A DNA stretch of 38,442 nt, taken from positions 1-38,442 of the forward strand of contig JAAUSA010000019.1 of assembly GCA_012031975.1 (NCBI GenBank), read 5' to 3'. Below are positions 1 to 7,913 of the stretch, in pieces. The number at the start of each line of letters is the position of its first letter. Within the stretch, counting starts at the first letter, position 1. The notes below the pieces were generated by a model, which worked only from the letters and a program-made list of their open reading frames with translations, was not told the origin of the DNA and ran no database searches. The translations under genes and the position numbers were made by a program. This DNA is from Alkalinema sp. RU_4_3 (GTDB taxonomy: Bacteria > Cyanobacteriota > Cyanobacteriia > Leptolyngbyales > Leptolyngbyaceae).

Positions 1-2
1 CC

Positions 3-930
3 CTCTCCATCACCATCGCCAGCGACGACAACGACCCCACCACAGCCCCAACAAATCGCCACCAAACTCGTCAACCGCCCAGACATCCTCGGCGTCATCG
101 GCCACTACTCCAGCGGCGTCACCCTCGCCACCGCCGACATCTACAAAACCAGCCAACTCGTCAGCATCTCCCCCATCAGCTCCGCCGTCCAGATCTCCAA
201 CAAAAGCCCCTACCTCTTCCGCACCATCCCCAGCGACGCCATCACCGCCCGCGCCCTCATCGACCACATGCGCCAAACCCTCAATCGCAAAAAAGCCGTC
301 ATCTACTACACCGCCACCAGCGACTACAGCAAATCCCTCAAAGGCGAACTCAACAGCTCCCTCCTCCGCCAAGGCGGCCAAGTCATCGCCGAATACGATC
401 TGGGCCAATCCGGCTTCAATCCCAAACAAACCCTCCAAGCCGCCATCCAACAAGGCGCAGACACCATCCTCCTCGCCACCAGCGGCGACACCCTCAATCG
501 CGGCCTCCAAGTCGTCCGAGCCAACAAAAACCAACTCCCCATACTCAGCGGCGACGACGTCTACAGCCCCGAAACCCTAGAAATCGGTGGCCCCTCCGCC
601 AAAAACATGATCGTCGCCGTCCCCTGGCACATCCTCGCCCCCGGATCTGAAGACTTCGCCCTACGATCGCGCAAAATCTGGGGCGGCGACGTCAACTGGC
701 GCACCGCCACCGCCTACGACGCCACCGTCGCCCTCACCATCGCTCTCCAGAAAGCCCCCAGCCGCGCCAGCCTAAAAAACGCCCTCAGCGCCCCCGCCTT
801 CTCCGCCCCCGGCGCCTCCCGCACCGTCAACTTCCTCCCCTCGGGCGATCGCAACGCCCCCGTCCAACTCGTCAAAATCGTCGAAGGCAACCGCTCCAGC
901 TACGGCTACGACTTTGAACCCATTCCCTAA
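3..930 (+). CDS. ABC transporter substrate-binding protein, branched-chain amino-acid type (5'-partial, frameshifted)
   Basis: This is the C-terminal two thirds of a periplasmic type-1 binding protein (Peripla_BP_6, LivK/UrtA-like). Its role would be to capture a small solute, probably an amino acid, for an ABC importer. Family signatures are visible: IGHYSSGVT near the start, LVSISPISSA, the FRTIPSD stretch, then a second lobe with AVIYYTATSDYSKS, DTILLATSGD and AYDATVALTIALQKA. The gene is open from the left edge, so its start lies outside. Codons before about position 46 read in frame 3 (ITIASDDNDPTTA) and after it in frame 1 (QQIATKLV). Removing one C from the CCCC at 46-49 joins them, so a one-base insertion is inferred. 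Codons end in C to an unusual degree compared with the rest of the window. Substrate is not determinable. Confidence 0.85.
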   Translation, partial: SPSPSPATTTTPPQPQQIATKLVNRPDILGVIGHYSSGVTLATADIYKTSQLVSISPISSAVQISNKSPYLFRTIPSDAITARALIDHMRQTLNRKKAVIYYTATSDYSKSLKGELNSSLLRQGGQVIAEYDLGQSGFNPKQTLQAAIQQGADTILLATSGDTLNRGLQVVRANKNQLPILSGDDVYSPETLEIGGPSAKNMIVAVPWHILAPGSEDFALRSRKIWGGDVNWRTATAYDATVALTIALQKAPSRASLKNALSAPAFSAPGASRTVNFLPSGDRNAPVQLVKIVEGNRSSYGYDFEPIP

Positions 931-1009
931 CAATCCGTAGAAACACTCCTGTTGGAGAATGAAAACCTAGGATAAGTTAAATATAAAAAGCTACCCGTGG
1001 AGTCCCCTG

Positions 1010-1560
1010 ATGAAACTTCTCTCTCGATCGCTCATTCTCGCCCTGACGACCATTGCCTGTAGTGCCACAACTAGCCTAGCCCAGAGCACCTGGAAACCTA
1101 CAGCGATCGCACAGGCGGCTACAGCATCTCCATGCCAGGCCAGCCCCAGGATCTTCCAGGCAACCAATACACACTGCCTTCAGGAGATACCCTTGTCTAC
1201 CAAGGCAAAGGCTCACTGATAGAAAACCAGCAAGGTATTAAAGTAATGTATGGCGTAATGTACACCGATTTGCCTGTAGCATTCCGTAAAAATAGCAAAG
1301 CAGCACAACAGGCCCTTGCAGGTATCACTTGCGAAAACTCTAGTTTCATGGACGCGAAACAACTCACAAGCCAACAAACCTTCCGACTCAATGGCTTTCC
1401 TGGACGGGAAATTAAATGCCAAGGAGAAGAAATCGCCCTTGCCAAAATCCGCGCTTTCCTAGTCGGAGAACGCCTCTACATCCTCATTGCCGCCACAAAC
1501 CACGAACCCGGAGCCGCCAAAAGCATTGACGGTTTCATGAAATCTTTCAAAATCCGATAG
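1010..1560 (+). CDS. Secreted hypothetical protein (frameshifted after signal peptide)
   Basis: A small exported protein of about 183 aa after repair. It begins with a Sec signal peptide (MKLLSRSLILALTTIAC, then SLAQS). The mature part starts STWKTYSDRTGGYSISMPG, which resembles the opening of cyanobacterial proteins with a GGYSIxMPGxP motif, and ends with a fold containing CENSS, GFPGREIKC and RLYILIAAT. The signal peptide is in frame 2 and the body in frame 1. Adding one A to the AAA at 1094-1096 restores a single frame, so a one-base deletion is inferred. The product is likely periplasmic. No catalytic residues are recognisable and function is unknown. Confidence 0.65.
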
Positions 1561-1613
1561 CAAGTTTAGATCGATCGCATTATCTAACGCGACAATGCGA
1601 TCGACCAGATTAA

Positions 1614-2562
1614 CTATCGACGCAGATAGCTAAAATTAGGATTCGGTCTACCGACATAGCAGGTCTGGTTGAAACCATACTTTTGGATCACGGCTAAAGA
1701 CTGTTCAGCCTCAGCCCGATTATTCTCAAAATCAAACATCCAGTGATTTCCATCAACAATCTTCCAGCGATTGTTAATCAAACTCACCATCGTTGTCGCA
1801 GGATTGAACGGGATACAGTCCTCCCCAGCGATCTGGCCAACTGGAGAAGCATCATTGGTCAGCATATATTGAAAAGAAGGCTGGGGCCGTCCGACAAAGC
1901 AGGATTTATTCATGTTATACTGTTGAATCGTTCGCATGGATCGCAGGGCACTGTCGCGATCGCTCCCAAAAGCAAACATCAGATGATTGCCATTCTCGAC
2001 GATCGTCCAGCGATCGCCCACTAGCTGCACATCAATATTTTTCGGATTAAACGGAATGCAATCTTCCTGGAGAGCGACGGATTCCAGAGAAACTGAATTA
2101 GAGCGATATTGTTGATTAGTTTTGCGATCGTTTAGAACAACATAGACCGACTTAGGCGGCACCCCCCCCTTGCGCGACCGCAAACCAGAGCTTACTCAAG
2201 TTTTCTGGAGTGGAGAAGGCACAGAAACCATAGAGACGCTGGTTGGTTTCAGCATTGTAGATGTCTACCCAGGTTCTAGAGGAGCTAGTATTGAGACCGC
2301 AGGGAGGCAAATCGGGGGCCGATTCAAAGAGGACGGGGCTGAATTTTTGCCAGTTGGTGACGCTGAGGTTGTAGTAATTGAAGCCGTTGCGTTCTTCCTT
2401 CCCTGTAAAGGCCAGAACAGGTCGCGTAACTTTGCGAATGGCCAGGTCCTTAATCACTTGGGGCTGGATCACCAGTGGAGCCGCCTGGACTGTGAGACTA
2501 TAGTTGGTAGCGAGAAGGCTGAGTATAGAGGCGATCGAGAGCAGTCTTTTTGAATGAATCAT
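1614..2562 (-). CDS. Secreted repeat protein with two EDCIPFNP repeats (frame broken in a G8 tract)
   Basis: About 315 aa once repaired. A signal peptide (start 2562; LLSIASILSLLATNYSLT) leads a first domain of about 120 aa with WFAVAQGG, then two tandem repeats of roughly 70 residues. Each repeat opens with EDCIPFNP, continues through a WxIVxxGNHxMFxF core and ends with CxVGRPxPxFxY. This repeat is common in cyanobacterial exported proteins of unknown function. The N-terminal part (down to 2152) and the repeat part (from 2183) are in different frames. The break falls in eight G on the coding strand (2162-2169); seven G give the continuous sequence QGGVPPKSVYVVLND. Two equally spaced Cys per repeat may form disulphides. 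It probably works outside the cytoplasm; nothing shows a reaction. Confidence 0.7.
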
Positions 2563-2567
2563 GGTGT

Positions 2568-2609
2568 CTCTCCCCTGGGGGTGTTTGGATACCTGTTGTT
2601 AGGGGAGAG
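2568..2609 (-). promoter_or_regulatory. Hairpin able to mask the ribosome binding site of the gene starting at 2562
   Basis: On the minus strand the Shine-Dalgarno region AGGGGAGAG (2576-2568) lies five bases before the ATG at 2562. A perfect 9-base complement, CTCTCCCCT, lies 24 bases further upstream (2609-2601). Pairing would hide the ribosome binding site. The same stem could instead serve as a weak terminator for the small gene at 2619-2720, although no T-run follows. Seen directly; its use is inferred. Confidence 0.4.
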
Positions 2610-2618
2610 GGCTAGGGT

Positions 2619-2720
2619 TTATGCAGATGGCTTGGGAACTTTCGCTCGTTTTTCTTGCGATCCTTGTACAAGTCCCTTGAGGCCTTTCACCGCTTTATCC
2701 TTGAGATTGAACATGGCCAT
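2619..2720 (-). CDS. Small basic protein, 33 aa, coupled to the TPR gene
   Basis: A 33-codon ORF whose product starts MAMFNLKDKAVKGLKG and ends RAKVPKPSA. It is Lys-rich and its central part could form an amphipathic helix. Support for it being real is positional: its ATG lies nine bases after the TAG stop of the TPR gene, and that stop sits in AGTTAGGAAAC, which also supplies a Shine-Dalgarno-like AGGA at correct spacing. This arrangement suggests translational coupling. A second in-frame ATG follows at 2714. No family is recognised and the function is unknown. A chance ORF of this length cannot be excluded. Confidence 0.4.
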   Translation of the reverse strand: MAMFNLKDKAVKGLKGLVQGSQEKRAKVPKPSA

Positions 2721-2729
2721 CTTTGTTTC

Positions 2730-4401
2730 CTAACTTTTTAACTCAGGCTCGTCGGGTGTTACTTGTTTCCAGATTTTCAACCAGCCTGCTGCGGCTGTCA
2801 TTTGATCTTGCTGCACTAAAACCTGCATATAGACATTTGAAAAGATGATGAAATCATCAAAGTGAAAGCGCTGATGCTTGAGAATGGGTTTGAGTGACGC
2901 TGCTGCTTGATCAATTTTGCCCTCTCTCAAGTAATATAGGGCGACGCCTACGGTAGCTGGGATATAGTCGGGATAGTCTGCAACAATTTGATGGCAAATC
3001 TTATAGGCTTCCTGATTTTGGCCCTGCTGCTCATAGGCAACAGCTAAATTCTGGAGTAAATCCGGAGCAACTTTCAGAGATAAAGCTTCCTTAAGCAGGG
3101 CCTCTGCTTCGCGTCCTCCAACCTTTGTATTGGTTCTCAACGCAATCAAAGCCTGAGTCAACAAGGCTTCAACCTGAGGAGGATGTTCGTACGGTGGCTC
3201 GTCATGAAACTCATAGTTAATTAGGAAAACCTCCTGCCATTTTCCCTGCATCCACAGACGAACATTTTCTGGCTCTATCTGACTGGCCTGCACGAGGCGA
3301 TTGGCCATTTGATTACGCAGCTTATCCGAGCCCCTCTGGCCTAGGGCAAAGGTTTTGAGCATATCCCAAGATTCTTGCGTATCAGAATGTCTAGCCATTT
3401 CTGCCGCCATTGTACAGGATATTGGATCACCGCGATCGAGCATAACGGCAATCCAATGAATAACACTAGGGTGCTGATTGAGGAAATCGTGACAGAGCTG
3501 TTTTCGCTGGGCCGCAGGAGCTTCAATAATCAGCGGAACATTGGTGGTTAATGCTTTCTGAATGCCGCCGACCATCCAATGATCGACGGTAAAGGGCCAA
3601 GCACTATGGCAATTTCCCTGGGATTGACTGAGGTTTTTGAGATTATCTTGGACAACCTTTAAATTAGGGGATTGCTGCAATGCTTTGTGCCAGAGCTTTC
3701 TAGCCTGGGTGATTTCCCCTTGGCGGGCCAAGGCCACAGCGACAAAGTGGAATCCCATGGCGGGCAGGATTTCGAGTTCTGTTTTGTCCTGCTGCAATTC
3801 TTGCCAGAGTTCGACGATCGCCCCATCATCCCCCAAATAACTAAGCCCTTCAAATTTCTTCTGCCAGGCATTGGAAGCGATTAACTGACTGGCCTGTAGA
3901 CGTTTCCCTAAGTCCTTGGCGCGATCGGTTTGACCGCACATCACATAGTAACGAATTAAATTGGACAGGGCATGGATATTCTCGGCTTCAATCCCTAGGA
4001 CCTGTTCGCCATAGTCAATGGCTCCTGCCAAGTTGTCTTGGATGTAGGCAATCAGACTGAGGTTATTGAGGGCGGCGGTCATGTCAGGTTTGCGCTTGGG
4101 TATATAGGGCTAAGGCAAAGGTGTAAATACGTTCTTCGTCCTTGGGTTGGAGAGCCATGGCTTTGGCGCAGGCTTGACAGTAGCCTTCATTGTCATCCAT
4201 CTCTAGGGCGAGGGAGGCCATGCGCTGGTAGGCTTCGATCTGGCCAGGGTATTTTTTGCAAAAAGCTTGGATTTCTTGGTAGGCTTGGGCTTCGTGACCA
4301 GAGAAGAAGAGGCGATTAATTTGGATGCAGTGGTGAGGGTGTTGGCGTTTGAGCCTAGGGTGGATGGGTGCTGGGAGGCGCGATCGGAGGCTGAGATGCA
4401 T
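2730..4401 (-). CDS. Tetratricopeptide-repeat protein (frameshifted)
   Basis: About 556 aa after joining. Helical TPR-type pairs run through the protein: AYQRMASLALEMDDNEGYCQACAKA near the N-terminus, ALNNLSLIAYIQDN, LSNLIRYYVMCG, LARQGEITQARKLWHKAL and, near the C-terminus, LLQNLAVAYEQQGQNQEAY. It is probably a cytosolic scaffold; no enzyme domain is seen. The N-terminal 106 codons end at a TGA at 4086-4084 while the rest runs on from an ATG at 4082 in another frame. Removing one A from the AAA at about 4089-4091 gives ALYTQAQPDMTAALNN, a natural TPR join. The ATG at 4401 directly abuts AGGAGG. The first roughly 30 residues look unlike TPR sequence and adjoin a transposase remnant, so the original N-terminus may be lost. 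Confidence 0.65.
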
Positions 4402-4411
4402 CCCTCCTATG

Positions 4412-4540
4412 CTACGGCGTAAGGGCCATCGTCTGGCGACTGGGTAATACAGCCTCGCTGTAGCCCTTCTGTTCAATTAATGCCATAAGCACAGCACGGG
4501 CACTGATGCGGCTATAGATCAAGGTCGATTTTAACGTCAC
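4412..4540 (-). pseudogene. Transposase fragment (possibly ISAzo13-like)
   Basis: On the minus strand a short open stretch encodes LIYSRISARAVLMALIEQK followed by GYSEAVLPSRQTMALTP and a stop. The pattern SxRISAxxVxxALxxxKGYxxxxLPSxxTM is that of the N-terminal region of cyanobacterial ISAzo13-like transposases, recalled from the family rather than searched. No catalytic domain and no clear terminal repeats remain. It lies immediately upstream of the TPR gene start. Confidence 0.4.
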
Positions 4541-4703
4541 TACTCTAGCATGGCTGGTACTTTATTTGGCTGTCAAGCCCAAGCTAGCTGCCTGACGGTG
4601 TTTTGCCTGGTTGTGGAGCGGAGTTACTCTCAGATCCCCGTCTTTCTGGACGAGAAGATATTCTTTCGTTATATCGGGCTGTTGCTAGTGAGTGGATGGA
4701 AAG

Positions 4704-5478
4704 CTAAGGTTGTATGGTGCATTGGTAGTAGAGCCACATGTCGGTATTGGTGGCACGATCGCCCTCCATAACCAGTTCTACATTACTACGCCAGGAATAG
4801 ACTTTAACATTATCGAAATGGGGGTTTAATTGGAGGATTTGAGCTTCGGGGCGGATGTAGTAGGTGTCTAGGCGGAAATTGTGGGATTCATCTTTGAGGA
4901 TGGCGTGGGGGAGCTGTTTTGCTGGGTTGTAGGATCGATTGGCAAAGCGGAGAATGCCGAGCATGACGAGGTTGGTGTAGGTGGTGAGGGGATTGGGGGG
5001 AGAGTTGGGATTTGGGGTTGATCAGGCGATCGAACCCCTGAAGGTTATGGCTGGAGAAGAAGAGGATGGAGCCGGGTTTGCCGATGCGGTGGAGTTCTTG
5101 GAGGATGAGGTGGCGATCGTCATGGGAAACGTAGTCGATGCCGTTGAAGCTGAATAGGAGGAGGTCGAAGCTGTTGTCGGGGTAGCGGCTGAGGTCGCGG
5201 GCGTCGCAGGTGTCGAAGGTAGTGGAGGGGAGGCTGGGGAAGCGTTTGCGGCAGGTGGCGATCATTTCGGGGGAGTTGTCGATGCCGATGTATTGGGCGA
5301 CTTTGGGTTGGAAGTGTTTTGTGGTGCGGCCTGCTCCGACGCCGATGTCGAGCATGTTGAGTTGGGGGTCGAGGCTGTCGAGGAGCATTCGCTCGGCGGG
5401 TTGGAGCTGCTGAAGATTTTTATAATGTTGGACGACGCTGTTGGTGGCGTAGGTTTTTTGGTTCTTGGATGGGGTCAT
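4704..5478 (-). CDS. Class I SAM-dependent methyltransferase (frameshifted)
   Basis: About 257 aa after repair. The Rossmann methyltransferase core is clear: MLDIGVGAGRTT is motif I, the SAM-binding Gly-rich loop; YIGIDNSPEM is motif II; CDARDLS and FDLLLFSFNGIDYV are motifs III-IV; and GKPGSILFFSSHNLQGFDRL is the post-core strand. The C-terminal part (NFRLDTYYIRPEAQ, VELVMEGDRA) lies in another frame. The break is at a six-C run on the coding strand (4995-5000); one C fewer gives NPLTTYTNLVMLGILRFANR. The start at 5478 (MTPSKNQ) is preferred over 5520, which would overlap the upstream gene. The substrate is unknown; a small molecule is more likely than nucleic acid given the domain type. Confidence 0.8.
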
Positions 5479-5516
5479 TGTCTTGTTTCTAGCAGCGTCA
5501 CATTTTAACACCAAAT

Positions 5517-7316
5517 TCACCTGGTTGTGGAAGGGTAGCCTCGTGAGGTCAGTAGATTTTTCAGCCGTTCTACTTCAGCCTTCTCGGTCGCGAGTTCAGT
5601 ATTGAGCTTTGTCTTTTCTGTTGTTAGTTCTGTTGTTTCTGCACGGTGCTGTTCTCTGAGGTTCTCTTTTTCAGCTTTTAGGGTTTTATTCTCATCGACT
5701 AATGCTAGTTTTTCTTTTTCTGCGGTCTGGCGATCGGCTGCTGCTTTTTGTTTCTCTGTGTCATAGGCGGTTCGCAGTGTTTCCTGGGCTAGGGATTGCT
5801 TCGTTTGATATTGGCTGGATTCGATCGATCGTATGGTCTTTTCTTTTTCTAAATCAGATTGCAACATGTCTATCAGGGCCTGGGCTGACTTCCTAGTGGA
5901 CTTCGCTTCATTGGCCTGATTGTGAAAGAATCCACTAGCAATTAAGGCTGCGACACAAAAACTGATGGACATGTTTTTATCCCAAGACAATCCTAAATTG
6001 AGACTTGGTAGTTTAAATCCTTCGTAAATTACAGATTTGCCGATCGCGGCTAGACCTTTAACTGACAATCCAGCATGCGTATTGAAGCCCAGATTTGAAA
6101 ACTTTAGAATGACAGAAGAATTTCCGTAGGCTTGAATGCCAAAGTAATTATGACTGATTGAGCAGTAGCGAACGATTAACTTTCCGTAGGTTTCGATCGC
6201 GCCTACTTTCCGCCCATGGCCATTGCCTCGAAACCGAGTGTTTTCGACAATAGCACAGCCATCTTGCACGACGTACAGACCTGCATCAGTATTCTTGAGA
6301 ATAGCACAGTCTTTCAAGGTAAGATGACATTCTGAATTTACCCAAATTGCCTTCTCGTTGTGATGCTCTATTGTTGTTTTTGTAACTTTGAGGCGGCTGG
6401 TTTCGCAGAGTTTGATTGCTTCGGTAAAGCCTTCATAGAAATGGGAATGACTCACTTCAGCATCAGCACCACTGCCCAGGAACAAGCTTGGCCAGCTATT
6501 GCCATGGAATTTGCATTGCTCTATGGTGCCACGGCTACGCTGATAGATGCAAGCTCCATTTTTGCCATGATCGAATAGTTCGCTCTGGCTGATCTGAAAT
6601 TCTATGGTATTTCGCAGTAGGATGCCGATGCCTTGGTTGTTGAAGATTTTGCAGTGGTTGAGGGCGGTGCGATCGCAGCTTTTTATTTTAATCCCGTCAT
6701 TGCGACTGCTATGGATTTGACAATGGTCGAGGGTGACTTCATTACCTCCATCGACTAAGATTCCATACCCTGCATATTTTATTTCACAATTGTCGAGGTG
6801 GATTTTGTTGCGATCGTTGCTGTAGATCCCAACTTCACTGTTTTGAATGATGCAATGGCTGGCAACTAGCTTTGTCTGGGGGCTGATTAGATTCAATGCA
6901 TTGTGGTGACCGGCTTGGATGGTGCAGTTTTTAATCTGGAGATCGCCCTTTAGTTGAGTGACGCTAGCGGTGATATTTCGGAGATATGAGTTTGTGTCGG
7001 CAAACTGTGTTGAATTGAGAAAGAGGTTTTGGAGAAGGATATGATCGCTATCGCAGATAATCCGACCCGCAATTTCAGGGCGATCCTGTTCATCGCCTAA
7101 AATTGTTAGGGGGCGATCGATCGTAAAACTCTCTCTGTAGGTGCCAGCGGTCAGGAAAATTGTGCTGTGGTCTGGGGCTTGGGCGATGGCTTCGGCGATC
7201 GTGCTGTAGTCGCCGTTGCCTTGGGGATCGACTAGGAGGACTGTGCCTTGGGCGATCGCTTTTTCTGGATGGCTGGTGCCTTCGTGGGTTAGGACGTCAC
7301 GCTTGATTTGTTGCAT
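5517..7316 (-). CDS. Right-handed beta-helix protein with C-terminal hydrophobic segment and coiled coil
   Basis: An intact protein of 599 aa. After a short leader, GNGDYSTIAEAIAQAP is the typical opening of pectate-lyase-like/NosD-type beta-helices. About 400 residues of beta-helix rungs follow (repeated xxIxNCxI, VTLDHCQIHSS, ALNHCKIFNNQGIGILL, FRGNGHG). Around residue 445 a hydrophobic stretch (MSISFCVAALIASGFF) precedes about 120 residues of charged heptad-rich coiled coil (EKEKLALVDENKTLKAEKEN and onward). There is no signal peptide, so the helix domain may be cytosolic and the hydrophobic stretch a short membrane anchor or simply a buried segment. No polysaccharide-lyase catalytic residues can be assigned. 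A structural or adhesive role is a guess. It ends just before the methyltransferase gene and may be co-transcribed with it. Confidence 0.75.
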   Translation of the reverse strand: MQQIKRDVLTHEGTSHPEKAIAQGTVLLVDPQGNGDYSTIAEAIAQAPDHSTIFLTAGTYRESFTIDRPLTILGDEQDRPEIAGRIICDSDHILLQNLFLNSTQFADTNSYLRNITASVTQLKGDLQIKNCTIQAGHHNALNLISPQTKLVASHCIIQNSEVGIYSNDRNKIHLDNCEIKYAGYGILVDGGNEVTLDHCQIHSSRNDGIKIKSCDRTALNHCKIFNNQGIGILLRNTIEFQISQSELFDHGKNGACIYQRSRGTIEQCKFHGNSWPSLFLGSGADAEVSHSHFYEGFTEAIKLCETSRLKVTKTTIEHHNEKAIWVNSECHLTLKDCAILKNTDAGLYVVQDGCAIVENTRFRGNGHGRKVGAIETYGKLIVRYCSISHNYFGIQAYGNSSVILKFSNLGFNTHAGLSVKGLAAIGKSVIYEGFKLPSLNLGLSWDKNMSISFCVAALIASGFFHNQANEAKSTRKSAQALIDMLQSDLEKEKTIRSIESSQYQTKQSLAQETLRTAYDTEKQKAAADRQTAEKEKLALVDENKTLKAEKENLREQHRAETTELTTEKTKLNTELATEKAEVERLKNLLTSRGYPSTTR

Positions 7317-7405
7317 AGGGCCTGGGAGATGGGGGTTGGTGCGATCTCTGTCTGAGCCCTAGGAAGATATGCAACTTGAACTTTCAATCGTCACAAGGCC
7401 TCCTT

Positions 7406-7828
7406 CTAATCATCCACAGCGACCATCACATCACTGGATTTGATCAGGGCGTAGGCTTGTCGTCCCTCTTTCAGTTGCAGTACTTCGGCTGAAGAACGGG
7501 TAATGACAGATACGGCTTCGACACCCGGAGCAATCTCAAGCAAAATCTCAGCATTAACACTGCCTAACCGCACCTGTTTAATGATTGCGGCAAAAACATT
7601 ACGGGCGCTCACGCGCATTGCATGGATTTCCAAATCCCGGTGAGGTGACTGTTTCTTAACGGCAGTTGACTGCGCGTTGAGGTCAGGCATTTCTTGATCT
7701 AACGTCCTCACCAACTGACGCAACACATCGGTTTTTGATCGCTGCGTCTGCTGACAATAGCGCTCAAGCGTCTGCCGCTCAGTCTCAGGCAATTGAAAAG
7801 TGACCCAACCTTGATCTTTACGAGGCAT
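7406..7828 (-). CDS. Ribbon-helix-helix/TOBE fusion, probable molybdate-responsive regulator
   Basis: A 140-aa protein with two domains. Residues 8-45 (WVTFQLPETERQTLERYC, then SKTDVLRQLVRTL) match a CopG-type ribbon-helix-helix DNA-binding fold. Residues 73-140 are a single Mop/TOBE molybdate-binding domain (SARNVFAAIIKQVRLGSVNAEI, ITRSSAEVLQLKEG, ALIKSSDVMVAV). ModE normally pairs a winged helix with two TOBE domains; here a smaller DNA-binding module is used. The gene is divergent from modA, and a palindrome lies between them 8-24 bases upstream of its own start, so autoregulation and control of modAB by molybdate are inferred. Both domains look intact. Confidence 0.75.
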   Translation of the reverse strand: MPRKDQGWVTFQLPETERQTLERYCQQTQRSKTDVLRQLVRTLDQEMPDLNAQSTAVKKQSPHRDLEIHAMRVSARNVFAAIIKQVRLGSVNAEILLEIAPGVEAVSVITRSSAEVLQLKEGRQAYALIKSSDVMVAVDD

Positions 7829-7835
7829 GATAAGC

Positions 7836-7888
7836 TACCAACTTAGTTGGTAATATCTTGACATAAGGTTGGTACTTGTTCAAATAAT
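7836..7888. promoter_or_regulatory. Operator-promoter between the RHH-TOBE gene and modA
   Basis: A perfect inverted repeat, TACCAAC-TTA-GTTGGTA, spans 7836-7852. A third identical half-site, GTTGGTA, lies at 7868-7874, exactly 22 bp (about two helical turns) after the second arm and in the same orientation. On the + strand a consensus -35 TTGACA (7858-7863) and a -10-like AATAAT (7883-7888) flank this third half-site with a 19-bp spacer. A dimeric regulator bound here could block both modA and its own gene. The sequence elements are seen; binding by the adjacent RHH-TOBE protein is inferred. Confidence 0.6.
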
Positions 7889-7913
7889 AAGAGGCTGTTA
7901 AAAAAAAACACCC

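Noticed and set aside
10-534. Open frame of 174 codons on the minus strand opposite the ABC binding protein
   Set aside because: Composition is Gly/Ala/Val/Asp/Glu-rich low complexity, the expected mirror of C-ending codons on the + strand; the + frame has clear family motifs.
4402-4476. N-terminal extension of the TPR protein from a TTG at 4476
   Set aside because: The extra 25 residues are an out-of-frame reading of the transposase scrap; AGGAGG placed before 4401 supports the shorter form.
7891-7908. Insertion-sequence end (GAGGCTGTTAAAA...) before modA
   Set aside because: It resembles some IS termini by eye, but there is no matching inverted copy, transposase or target duplication nearby.
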